From Syntrophomonas sp. (GTDB lineage: Bacteria; Bacillota; Syntrophomonadia; Syntrophomonadales; Syntrophomonadaceae), in the NCBI GenBank assembly GCA_016841245.1, contig JAENZN010000004.1:1-64000 (forward strand): DNA of 64,000 bases, written 5' to 3'. Below are positions 35,676 to 44,201 of the stretch, in pieces; positions within the stretch are counted from its first letter, which is position 1; each line of letters opens with the position of its first letter. The notes beneath the pieces were generated by a model that was not told where the DNA came from, did no database searches, and saw nothing but the letters and a program-made list of their open reading frames with translations. Position numbers and translations under genes: made by a program.

Positions 35676-36134
35676 TTAATATGGATTAACAGTTGGGCTT
35701 TGATATGTAGAATATGTATTATATCCGTCCCCATTATATGCTGCTGTATATCCTTTGCTATAAATTGCTACTCCACTCGAAACATCTTTTGATCCAATTA
35801 TACTATATACTTCATTGCTGTTATAGGCCCACGACCCTGTCCACATTAATTGACCATCATGCTTATATATATAAGGACGAACACCCATATATCCAACAGG
35901 TATAAGAGTAAGATCTGCAGTGGAAGCAACGACCCGGGAAGATACACCCATATCAAGATCGCTATAAGCTATTGCACGGTTTTTATAACTATACCCATTT
36001 ACTGGGCCATAATTTTTCCAGTCACTATAAGCAGTGACTGCATATGCCATTATCGAAGTAAAACCAAGAAAGATACCTAGTAACAATGCGCAAACTATCA
36101 ATTTAACATTATTATTCCTAATTGTCGAAACCAT
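35676..36134 (-). CDS. Secreted protein of unknown function, Tyr/Gly/Asn-rich
   Basis: A 152-residue protein from the preferred ATG (MVSTIRNN), which follows AAAGGAGGAAAGTTTA; a start 11 codons upstream lacks a site. A clear signal peptide (LIVCALLLGIFLGFTSIMAYA) precedes a mature part of about 120 residues with DWKNYGPVNGYSYKNRAIAY, VPVGYMGV-like IPVGYMGVRPYIYKHDGQL and SKGYTAAYNGDGYNTYSTYQ. It has no cysteines in the mature part and no lipobox. Similar proteins are found in Gram-positive genomes with small exported partners. A cell-surface or bacteriocin-like role is possible but unproven. Confidence 0.65.
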   Translation of the reverse strand: MVSTIRNNNVKLIVCALLLGIFLGFTSIMAYAVTAYSDWKNYGPVNGYSYKNRAIAYSDLDMGVSSRVVASTADLTLIPVGYMGVRPYIYKHDGQLMWTGSWAYNSNEVYSIIGSKDVSSGVAIYSKGYTAAYNGDGYNTYSTYQSPTVNPY

Positions 36135-36822
36135 TAAACTTTCCTCCTTTAACTGTACAAATTGCAAAAAAAAGTTTAAGTCTCATCTCTTTTCTGGTGA
36201 ATTTTGTATATTATTATTAAATATACCATAATTAAAATATATTAACAATTTTAAATATATGATTTCTTTACCTGACGCTTTTTTACGAACCCATGGTCAA
36301 GTATTCTCCGAGGGGTTCAGGTACCTCTGTATCTGGGCAGGGGTGCACAGGCATTTACAGATATTTATTGGCAATGATGTTCATTGATAATTTTATATAT
36401 CTGTATTAAAACAATTGTATTGTTTACTTATACTAATATTGACTAAAAGTTATGTAAAATCTATTGCATTCCACCTCCAAAATATCTACCGGCAATATGT
36501 TATATTTTGCTTAAGCTTTACTATAAAGTAATATATTACCATATTATTGTAAATGGTTTATGTCTGAAATCCCGGATTTGGTACCTGAAATCCCATATGA
36601 CTTATTATTTACTCTGAGCAAAGACTAATTTTCTACCTAATAACAGTGGTATTACAGTTACCTCTAACTGTTTATATCTTTTTGGTAAACCATCTCTACT
36701 AAGCAGTCAGTTTCCTCCCCTCAATCTGTTACTTTAATCCTAATTTGCAATAGGATTATTTTCCCCTTTTTATGTTTTTATAAAATCCATGGAACCTTTT
36801 GGTCTTCTAAATCGAGTATAGT
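36135..36822. other. AT-rich intergenic region
   Basis: About 690 bases with very high A+T, probably holding the promoter of the exported-protein pair and the lost left end of the IS1182-type element. GAAATCCCGGATTTGGTACC with GAAATCCCATATG at about 36567-36600 is a short imperfect repeat. I find no credible gene. Confidence 0.4.
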
Positions 36823-38163
36823 ATGAGAGTTTTATTTATAAAGAAGCGAAAATATGCTAAAAAGATTTTCAGTGATTATACTCATAACAGTTTGATCAAT
36901 CCTGAAGATGACCTTCCCGACCCCAGCCTACTTGCCAAGTTCAGAACCAAACGGCTTAAAGAAACCAGCCTGGATGACATTATTAAAGAAGTGGTCCGTC
37001 AATGCGTAGAAAAAGGCATAATCAAAAGCAACAATGGCATTGCCATAGATACCACTCACATTGAAGCAAACACAATCAAAAAAGTACCCGAGCGCATTAT
37101 GAAGCAGTTGGCTAAAAATATATTTAAAGCCATGGGGCAGGAGGAATATGAAATACCGGATTATACCCAGATAGAAGATCATGGTACAGCCAAACAAGTT
37201 ATGAAGGATTATCTGGAAAACCTGATAGAACAAACTGGTGACGAAAACTCAGAGGAAGTCAACCAAGCAGTCCAGGAGGCTCAGGAAATCTTAGAAAGCG
37301 ATCTATTCATAGAACAAAAAGGCATCCGTTCCCTGGTAGACAAAGATGCCCGAGTAGGGCACAAAAGCAAGACCCAGAATTTTTACGGCTACAAGGCGGA
37401 AATATGTCAAACTACTGACGGTAGTTTAATAACCAGCGTTACTGTAGAACCGGGTTCGTATGTTGATGGCAGCAATTTTAAAGAGCATCTTGAAGAAACC
37501 CGAAAATCCGGATTGACCGTAACCGGAGTATATGGCGACAAAGCCTATTTCCGTCCCGACATCCTTAACCTGATCAAGGAAAAAGGAGCTTCAGCCTATA
37601 TACCGGTAAGCGCCAGCGCTTACAAAATCGACGAAGAGTTGTTCAGCTACAACAAGGACAGTGACCAATGGTTTTGTATCATGGGAAATGAAACAGTAAA
37701 GGTAAAATCCAAAATACGTGAACGAAATGGTCAAAAAAGGAAGTACCTGGATTACAGCTTTGGACGTGAGCTCTGCCGGAACTGTCCTCATCGAAGCGAA
37801 TGCATGGGAAAGAGTAAACGGATAGCCAAGTTAATGACAATCAGCGTAAATACCCCTGAACTATATGAGTACAGCCAAAGAGCAAAAACCCCGGAATTTC
37901 TTGAGGAATACCGTAAGCGAGCGAAAATCGAACCCAAGAATGCAGAATTAAAAAGATTCCATGGACTAGACCGAGCCAGAGGCTACGGTCTACGAAGTAT
38001 CGGCATTCAGGCCAAACTAACGGCCCTGGCGGTAAATCTAAAGCGGATAGCCAAGCTGGTATCCGCTTTAAAAGGATTAAACTCTTATTTTCTGCGCTGT
38101 TCATCATGTTGCTTATTGATTATCCGACCAGCTTGGATTGGCTCTGACGTCCAAACGGTTTAA
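36823..38163 (+). mobile_element. IS1182-family transposase, N-terminally truncated
   Basis: A 446-residue DDE transposase. It joins the family at LINPEDDLPDPSLLAKFRTK and contains GIAIDTTHIEANT (first Asp), LVDKDARVGHKSKTQNFYGY, VTGVYGDKAYF (second Asp) and KRAKIEPKNAELKRFHGLDR (the Glu). A CxxCxxxxxC zinc-like CRNCPHRSEC is present. Family members carry about 80 further residues upstream; here the start (KKRKYAKKIF) is unrelated, so the element is 5'-truncated and probably inactive. The C terminus runs beyond the last family block and ends just before a REP-like half repeat. Confidence 0.85.
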
Positions 38164-38187
38164 AAAGGCTACTTTTTCAGTGGTTTC

Positions 38188-38205
38188 GAACCGTCCCCTT
38201 GACAC
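38188..38205 (-). repeat. REP-like half element
   Basis: On the minus strand GTGTCAAGGGGACGGTTC, identical to the start of the RAYT 2 end. No transposase of that type adjoins. The direct plus-strand neighbour ACTTGACAC repeats its edge and supplies the -35 box of the T-box promoter. Confidence 0.75.
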
Positions 38206-38208
38206 TAC

Positions 38209-38237
38209 TTGACACTTTTGGGCTGCGTCATTATAAT
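38209..38237 (+). promoter_or_regulatory. Consensus sigma-A promoter of the trpXYZ unit
   Basis: TTGACA (38209-38214), exactly 17 bp, TATAAT (38232-38237). Both hexamers match consensus fully. Transcription should start near 38244, at the beginning of the T-box leader. The -35 box lies in the REP-like repeat edge. Confidence 0.85.
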
Positions 38238-38243
38238 GAAATA

Positions 38244-38535
38244 ATTAAACCGATGATGTGGAGATAAAACCGTTTAAGCACCTACAGAGAGCAGGGGATG
38301 GTGGAAAACCTGCGGAGACGCTGTTCGGCAAATGGACCACTGAGGGCGAAGTGAACGGCATCTAGATAGTTTGAATCCAGTAGCTGAGACGTAAGTTGGC
38401 GTTAACAACAGAAGTATGCAGCATTCTTGGTGGGTATCAATAACTTTGCTGATAAGTAAAATTATTGAATCGAAATGGATTAAGGTGGTACAGCAGATAA
38501 TATCTGTCCTTAAATTGGACGGATTTTTTATTTTT
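38244..38535 (+). ncRNA. T-box riboswitch, tryptophan specifier (UGG)
   Basis: T-box leaders bind uncharged tRNA and allow read-through when the amino acid is scarce. Here AGAGAGC near 38286 and GGATGGTGGAAAACC (38296-38310) form the stem I elements; the specifier loop reads CAAATGGACC with TGG at 38333-38335 (Trp); the T-box core is AAGGTGGTACAGCAG (38482-38496); and a terminator hairpin CTGTCC/GGACGG plus T-run ends at about 38535. The antiterminator bulge with GGTG would pair the tRNA acceptor end. Downstream genes match a tryptophan transporter, which fits the specifier. Confidence 0.92.
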
Positions 38536-38652
38536 ATGGCTATTTTTTAATTAATATTTATTTTATAGCAAAAACATGATACCAGAAGGGATTACGGATC
38601 CTCAATTTTGCTTTGAGTATACAAAAACAATTTATTTGAAGGAGTGGGTATT

Positions 38653-39630
38653 ATGAAAAAGTTACTGGCACTATTACTCGTTCTCATTGTGGGACTGGGA
38701 ACAATAAGCGGATGCTCAAGCGAAAGCGAAACTAACCAGCAGGAAGTCTTTAAAATCGGTATTGTACAGCCAATGGATCATCCTTCCTTGAATCAGATCC
38801 GGGAGACGATAATTTCAGAATTGAAAGCACAAGGTATGGAAGACAAAGTTGAAATTATTTTCAAAAACGCTAACGGCGATATGAGCCTGTTGCCGTCTAT
38901 AATGCAAGATTTGCTGAATGATAATGTGGACATGCTGGTTCCAATTGCAACCCCTACTGCGCAGGCCGCACTGGCTTCTACTACCGAGGTGCCGATCGTG
39001 TTTTCCGCAGTAAGCAATCCTGTGGAAGCAGGCCTGGTTACTTCTTTTGAAGAAACAAGCGGAAATATAACCGGCGTTTCCAACTCTATTGCCATAGAAG
39101 ATATTTTTGAGTTAGCAGGTACATTAACACCAGAGGCAAAAGTATTCGGTTTTGTGTATAACAGCAGTGAAATAAATTCAACCACTGGAATTGAAAGAGC
39201 CAGGGCTTATTGTGATAAAAACGGCATTGAATACCAAGAAGCTACAATCACGGGTACCGCCGATCTGCAACAGGCTGCTGCTTCATTAGTCGACCAGGTA
39301 GACGCCTTCTTTACACCAAATGACAATACGGTAGCATCAGCCATGGCTACTTACGTTCAGGTTGCAACAGATGCCCAACTCCCTATTTATGCCGGCGCTG
39401 ATTCCATGGTTAAAGATGGGGCTCTGGCAACAGTAGGTATAGACTATACTGTATTGGGAAAACAGACTGCAGCCATGATTGTACGTATTTGTAATGGTCA
39501 AACTATCGAAGAAAATCATGTTGAGCAGATTGCTGAATATGCCAATATGATTAATATGAATACAGCGAACACGTTGGGGATAGCCATTCCCGAGGAATTA
39601 AAAGATCAATTTGTCATTCTTAGTGAATAG
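38653..39630 (+). CDS. trpX: Tryptophan ABC transporter, substrate-binding lipoprotein
   Basis: A 325-residue lipoprotein: signal LLALLLVLIVGLGTISGC with Cys20 as the lipidated residue. The rest is the ABC substrate-binding family formerly DUF534: FKIGIVQPMDHPSLNQIRET, VPIVFSAVSNPVEAGLV, GFVYNSSEINSTTGIERARA, and IYAGADSMVKDGALATVGID. Anchored outside, it captures the substrate and hands it to TrpY. ATG 38653 follows GAAGGAGTGGGTATT. Tryptophan as substrate is supported by the T-box specifier, not by the protein alone. Confidence 0.88.
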   Translation: MKKLLALLLVLIVGLGTISGCSSESETNQQEVFKIGIVQPMDHPSLNQIRETIISELKAQGMEDKVEIIFKNANGDMSLLPSIMQDLLNDNVDMLVPIATPTAQAALASTTEVPIVFSAVSNPVEAGLVTSFEETSGNITGVSNSIAIEDIFELAGTLTPEAKVFGFVYNSSEINSTTGIERARAYCDKNGIEYQEATITGTADLQQAAASLVDQVDAFFTPNDNTVASAMATYVQVATDAQLPIYAGADSMVKDGALATVGIDYTVLGKQTAAMIVRICNGQTIEENHVEQIAEYANMINMNTANTLGIAIPEELKDQFVILSE

Positions 39631-39663
39631 CAGCAACTGAAATAATAATAAAAGGAAAACAAT

Positions 39664-40575
39664 ATGACACTATTAATTGGGTCTTTACAGCTTGGTTTGC
39701 TGTATGCCCCCATGGCATTGGGAATTTATATAACATTTCGCATTCTGAACATGCCTGACCTGACTGTTGATGGCAGTTTCTCTCTTGGTATGGCTTGTGC
39801 TGCTGTGGCAACCATAAGCGGTCATCCTTTCCTGGCATTATTCATTGCAATTATAGCCGGCGCATCAGCCGGCTTAGCAACTGGTTTATTACATACCAAG
39901 CTGAGTATACACCCCATATTGGCAGGAATTCTGGTTATGACCGGCTTATATACCATCAACCTAGCATTTATGGGAGGAAAAGCAAATCTATCACTAGTTG
40001 GCAGTCAGACCATTTTTTCTGCTATGGAATCCATGATTGCTGTGCCGGGCGGAATGGGGAAAACCCTTTTGGCCTTGTTCATATGCATAATCATTATAGC
40101 TATACTTGCAATAGTCTTTAAAACAAGAGTTGGCTTTGCCATTAGGGCAACCGGGGATAATGAGGACATGGTTCGTTTGTCCTCCATAAATGCCAATGCT
40201 TCAAAATGTATCGCCCTATCAATGGGAAATGCCTGTGTTGCTTTATCCGGCGCTTTAATCTGTCAATACCAGATGTTCTCGGATGTGAATTCCGGAAGCG
40301 GCATGGTCATCATTGGCCTGGCATCTGTCATTATTGGTGAGACTATATTTGGCAGGCGTTCTGTTACCATCGGTTTAGTTTCAGCGGCAGTTGGTTCTAT
40401 TCTTTACAGAATTATTCTGGCATTTGCCCTGAAAATAGACATGTTCCCCGCATACTCATTAAAGCTGATTTCAGCAGTCATTGTAATTATTGCTCTTTCC
40501 GGGCCGACAATTAAAGCAGTCATACAGCAGAATAAAATCAGAAGGGAGGTTAACAACCATTTAATTAATAAATAG
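39664..40575 (+). CDS. trpY: Tryptophan ABC transporter, permease
   Basis: A 303-residue membrane protein of the branched-chain-type permease fold: LQLGLLYAPMALGIYITFRI at the start with LTVDGSFSLG, IHPILAGILVMTGLYTINLA, and GFAIRATGDNEDMVRLSSIN, the cytoplasmic coupling loop. About nine helices. It lies 33 bp after trpX and probably works as a dimer with TrpZ. Ends with a basic tail. A hairpin-like repeat separates it from trpZ. Confidence 0.88.
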   Translation: MTLLIGSLQLGLLYAPMALGIYITFRILNMPDLTVDGSFSLGMACAAVATISGHPFLALFIAIIAGASAGLATGLLHTKLSIHPILAGILVMTGLYTINLAFMGGKANLSLVGSQTIFSAMESMIAVPGGMGKTLLALFICIIIIAILAIVFKTRVGFAIRATGDNEDMVRLSSINANASKCIALSMGNACVALSGALICQYQMFSDVNSGSGMVIIGLASVIIGETIFGRRSVTIGLVSAAVGSILYRIILAFALKIDMFPAYSLKLISAVIVIIALSGPTIKAVIQQNKIRREVNNHLINK

Positions 40576-40616
40576 CTTACAGACCGTCAAAAAAGCCCAA
40601 TAAATGCGTTTTTAAC

Positions 40617-40682
40617 GAAGGCCCGTTCAATCAACGTACCTTATGTATGCCTCAATCACGTGCTTTCATTAATGCCTTGCTT
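40617..40682 (+). repeat. Repeat copy A between trpY and trpZ
   Basis: Shares GTTCAATCAACGTACCTTAT followed by GTAtGCCTCAATCACG with copy B at 41552-41625. The outer arms are decayed here (GAAGGCCC versus GTGCTTTC), so hairpin strength is low. It probably does not terminate strongly, which allows trpZ expression. Confidence 0.65.
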
Positions 40683-40728
40683 TTGAACTTTTTTGCTCGG
40701 ACTGATTTTATTAAATGGTTGATTTATT

Positions 40729-41520
40729 ATGTTGGATTTAATTAATGTAAGCAAAACTTTTTTTGCTGGAACTATAAATGAAAAAAAGGCTTTAAATTCC
40801 ATAAACCTCCATCTGGAACCGGGAGACTTTGTAAGCATAATCGGCTCAAATGGTGCCGGCAAGTCCTCCGTGTTTAATGCCATATCCGGAGCATTCTATA
40901 TTGATAGTGGTGCCATTCTTCTGGATAATAAGAATATTAGCATGATGGCGGACTATAAAAGGGCATATGACATGGGCAGGCTAATGCAGGATCCTATGAA
41001 AGGGACTGCTCCTTCATTGACTATTGAGGAGAATCTGGCTCTTGCTTACAGCAGAAAAGCCCATAAAAGCTTCTTTGCATTAAACAAGAGGGATTTGGAA
41101 TACTTTAGAGAATTATTGACCCGCCTTGATTTAGGTTTGGAAAAACGCATGAAAACCAAGGTGGGCAATTTATCAGGAGGTCAAAGGCAGGCCGTTACCC
41201 TGCTCATGTGCACAATATCATCACCTAAGCTGTTGCTTTTAGATGAGCATACTGCTGCCCTTGATCCCGAGACAGCACAAAAAATATTACAAATAACCAG
41301 GGATATTGTTGCTGAATCAAAAATAACCACCATGATGATCACCCACGATATCAGATCTGCCCTGGCTCTTGGTAATCGTACCATTATGATGGATGAGGGG
41401 GAGATCATACTGGATATCAAAGGTGAAGAACGCAGCAAAATGACCATTGAGGAATTATTAACCTACTACTCCCGGGAGAGAAAAAAACAGCTGACAGATG
41501 ATCGAATTTTACTAGCTTGA
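40729..41520 (+). CDS. trpZ: Tryptophan ABC transporter, ATPase
   Basis: A 263-residue ABC ATPase: Walker A GSNGAGKSS (about 39-47), Q-loop in MQDPMKGTAP, signature LSGGQRQAV, Walker B KLLLLDEHTAALDP (His at the D-loop-near position instead of Pro in DEP), and the switch His in MITHDIRSAL. It powers TrpXY uptake. ATG 40729 has weak upstream site (AAATGG). It is 150 bp from trpY, separated by repeat copy A, and is followed by repeat copy B. Confidence 0.88.
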   Translation: MLDLINVSKTFFAGTINEKKALNSINLHLEPGDFVSIIGSNGAGKSSVFNAISGAFYIDSGAILLDNKNISMMADYKRAYDMGRLMQDPMKGTAPSLTIEENLALAYSRKAHKSFFALNKRDLEYFRELLTRLDLGLEKRMKTKVGNLSGGQRQAVTLLMCTISSPKLLLLDEHTAALDPETAQKILQITRDIVAESKITTMMITHDIRSALALGNRTIMMDEGEIILDIKGEERSKMTIEELLTYYSRERKKQLTDDRILLA

Positions 41521-41551
41521 TTTAATAAAGTAATCAAAAAAAGCAAATAGA

Positions 41552-41603
41552 AGAAGCCCGGTTCAATCAACGTACCTTATGTACGCCTCAATCACGGGCT
41601 TCT
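41552..41603. terminator. Repeat copy B, terminator between trpZ and the dehydrogenase gene
   Basis: AGAAGCCCG and CGGGCTTCT form a perfect 9-bp stem; GTAC pairs inside. TTTAATTT follows on the plus strand. It lies between converging genes. Its inner sequence is the same as copy A. Confidence 0.75.
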
Positions 41604-41650
41604 TTAATTTCTTGCTCTTTATGTTTTTTGCTCGGCCGGTATATTCCTGA

Positions 41651-42604
41651 TTATATTTTATCTGCCAGAGAAATATGCTGGCGAATCACCTCACAGGATT
41701 CTTCAAATAACTTCTGTTCTTCCCCGGTTAAATGCAGTTCAATTATTTCCTCTATTCCATTTTTCCCAATAACAGCAGGCACACCGACATGTATTTCGGT
41801 TTGCCCATATTCTCCTTCTAATAAGGCAGATACTGGCATAACCCGATGTTCGTCATGAAAAATGGCTTTGACCATATCAGCAAGTACAGAACCGATTCCG
41901 AATTCCGTGGAATTTTTCCCGTTTATGATATCCATGCCAATAGTACGGGTACGGTGTAAAACATGTTCCAGATCAAGTTGGCCGAAAATATCCGGCTTTT
42001 CTTTCATTAACTCGAATAGAGGCTTGCCACCGATGCTGACATGAGAAAATGGTATCATGCTGGAATCTCCATGTTCTCCCAGGGAGAAACATTGGATGCT
42101 TCTGGAGTCTATTCCGATTTCTTCGCTAAATACACGCTTGAGTCTGGCAGTATCCAGGGAAGTCCCGGTACTGAACACTCTATGCTTGGCCCATCCGATA
42201 TGCTTTCGCATATAATTGGCGATGACATCGGCCGGATTTGAAATACAGATTAGAACACCTTCAAATCCCGAGTTTTTTAGCGGGTGAATAATCTCCTTCA
42301 TTACTCGGATAGAATCGCCCATGGTATCCAACCGGGTTTGTCCTGGTTTTCTCGGAACCCCTGCTGCTAAAACAACAATTGCTGCATCACGGCAATCCTC
42401 ATAATCTCCAGACCTTACGATAACAGGATGGGGCATAAAGCAGGCTGCATCTGCTATGTCACCGGCTTGTGCGGCCGCCTTTGGTTTATCTATATCAATA
42501 AAGACAATTTCACTGGTATCTCCCTGGGTGATTAAACTGAATGCACAATGAGAGCCTACATGTCCGGCACCAATAATTGCGATTTTTCTTGCTAGATTTA
42601 TCAT
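41651..42604 (-). CDS. Lactate/malate dehydrogenase family 2-hydroxyacid dehydrogenase
   Basis: A 317-residue NAD enzyme: IAIIGAGHVGSHCAFSL binds NAD, FIDID has the Asp of the NAD type, ISNPADVIANYM, GTSLDTARLKRVF with the substrate Arg, and SLGEHGDSSMIPFS with the catalytic His. The flexible loop reads AAGVPRKPGQTRLDT. The residue at the specificity position (Gln in most lactate, Arg in malate dehydrogenases) is Arg here, yet the overall sequence is lactate dehydrogenase-like. So the substrate may be malate/oxaloacetate or another 2-ketoacid. ATG follows GATCAGAATTAAATT; the site is weak. Single-gene unit. Confidence 0.82.
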   Translation of the reverse strand: MINLARKIAIIGAGHVGSHCAFSLITQGDTSEIVFIDIDKPKAAAQAGDIADAACFMPHPVIVRSGDYEDCRDAAIVVLAAGVPRKPGQTRLDTMGDSIRVMKEIIHPLKNSGFEGVLICISNPADVIANYMRKHIGWAKHRVFSTGTSLDTARLKRVFSEEIGIDSRSIQCFSLGEHGDSSMIPFSHVSIGGKPLFELMKEKPDIFGQLDLEHVLHRTRTIGMDIINGKNSTEFGIGSVLADMVKAIFHDEHRVMPVSALLEGEYGQTEIHVGVPAVIGKNGIEEIIELHLTGEEQKLFEESCEVIRQHISLADKI

Positions 42605-42784
42605 AATTTAATTCTGATCTCTAATAGCTAGAACATAATTGTTTCAGAAATCAGGCCTATTCACCTCTTTCATATTCATAATTCTATAACATTATCCGTA
42701 TCTAAGACACCCATTTTCTTATCAAATCCTAATTTATATGTGAAAGCCCGAAGCCCCCAGTATGGCAAAGGAAGATCTTTGCCA

Positions 42785-42818
42785 TAAAAATACCGGCAGA
42801 GGCTTAAAGCTCTGCCGG
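42785..42818 (-). terminator. Terminator of the second sigma/anti-sigma unit
   Basis: CCGGCAGAG and CTCTGCCGG form a perfect 9-bp stem with an 8-base loop. On the minus strand it is followed by TATTTTTAT. It lies 16 bp after the anti-sigma gene. Confidence 0.8.
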
Positions 42819-42833
42819 AACGAATATTTAAAT

Positions 42834-44201
42834 CTATTTCATATTGATCGTCCAGTTGCCATTCACAACGAAGACCGGCCAGGAGATATCCAGATCAAAG
42901 GCATCTACATCCTCATCGAACTCCAGAGTAACGATAGCTTGGTCACTGCTGAATTCGGCTGATATCTTCTTGATGTCATCGCTGAACATGCTGAAGCGGT
43001 TGATGCTGACATATTTATCAACTCCGGTGTTGAGCTGGAATGTAAGTTGAGCCGATGTAGGAGAGAGTCGTTTAATGTTCTCGATTATCGCCTTTTGAGC
43101 AAGAAGATCCACCTCCTGATGGAGTATGGTCTCCCCATCTGTGGGGATGTTGATTCTAACGTTAGCCACGGATTTTTCATAAGCGGCCATTAGGGCAGGC
43201 AGATTAATCGTAAGCCGGCTGTCTTGGGCGGTATTTATTTCAAAGGTGGTTATAGGCCTGGCCTTGGCATCGGCCGGGACGGTTAGCTGGTGTTTGCCCC
43301 CGGATTCATCAGTAGCATAGATTTCCACTGTCTCGTAACTGGTTGCAGAACCCACCACACCCCCTTTGTCAAGATTTTCGAGCGTGGTTTTGACAGTTGC
43401 CGCGACTGGTTGGCCGAAGGCAGCAAGTTTCATATTCTTATCCTTAAAAGCCGCGATGATCTGAACAGCTTGCTGTCCGTTATTTTCTATACTATTTACT
43501 CCGACCGTGACCAGATCGACTTTGTTTGACTCCGACTGGCCGACCGCCAGCTTCTGGGTGTCGTCAAGGCTCTTGGCTTCATTTAGAGTGATCGAATATG
43601 TTTTACCGCCCACCAGCAAATCAAAGGCTTGAAATGGTTTGATGTTAAAGTTTTTTTCCTTCTCATTTACAAAACTCATAAAAAACTTGTTGCTAGCATC
43701 CTTAGAATAGACACCTATAACACCCATATTATGTATGACATACTGAATATTTGGATCATCCTTCGGGATTATTTTCATAGGCCCCAGAACATTAGGGCTT
43801 AAATTTGAAGTACATTCCATATCAAGCCTGCCTTCGGAAACCATAATGCTGTCGATAGTCAAGTTGTCGTCTATCACCAGGTTGTTTTTCAAGTAATATG
43901 CCTTGCCATCCACCACGGTTGAATATATTGGGGTCTTGTTGAAAAAGCTCTTCATTGCCTGGGATATCTCATCAGCATACACAACAGTATTAATACCTAT
44001 GAGGCACAAGCAAACCGCTGCGGCGTATGGCAGGCGCTTTTTCAGTTTGGCTTTCCTGTTGTGCTTTTGAAGTTTTTGGTGTGCTTGTCTATTTATCGAT
44101 TCTATATCGCATTCAACTTCGTCCATGAGAATGTCTATCTCTTTTTCTATCAGATCATCGTCAATATTGCTCAGCATCGCGATTATTTTGTTTTCATTCA
44201 T
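42834..44201 (-). CDS. DUF4179-type membrane protein, probable anti-sigma factor 2
   Basis: A 455-residue protein with a basic cytoplasmic N-terminal part (about residues 1-55: KLQKHNRKAKLKKRL), one membrane helix (YAAAVCLCLIGINTVVYA) and a large outside part with beta domains. The layout matches that at 23810 with about 100 more residues. The outside half has two repeated domains in tandem, roughly 90-240 and 250-450. It overlaps the sigma gene by 8 bases. It likely restrains the sigma factor at 44194. Confidence 0.75.
   Translation of the reverse strand: MNENKIIAMLSNIDDDLIEKEIDILMDEVECDIESINRQAHQKLQKHNRKAKLKKRLPYAAAVCLCLIGINTVVYADEISQAMKSFFNKTPIYSTVVDGKAYYLKNNLVIDDNLTIDSIMVSEGRLDMECTSNLSPNVLGPMKIIPKDDPNIQYVIHNMGVIGVYSKDASNKFFMSFVNEKEKNFNIKPFQAFDLLVGGKTYSITLNEAKSLDDTQKLAVGQSESNKVDLVTVGVNSIENNGQQAVQIIAAFKDKNMKLAAFGQPVAATVKTTLENLDKGGVVGSATSYETVEIYATDESGGKHQLTVPADAKARPITTFEINTAQDSRLTINLPALMAAYEKSVANVRINIPTDGETILHQEVDLLAQKAIIENIKRLSPTSAQLTFQLNTGVDKYVSINRFSMFSDDIKKISAEFSSDQAIVTLEFDEDVDAFDLDISWPVFVVNGNWTINMK

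Noticed and set aside
35676-36134. Secreted protein as a lactococcin 972-type bacteriocin
   Set aside because: The length, motifs and gene order differ from that family; only a vague resemblance in Tyr/Gly/Asn richness.
27392-38205. Repeated CAAGGGGACGG sequences as a CRISPR array
   Set aside because: Copies are kilobases apart, inverted and attached to transposase genes; there are no regular spacers.
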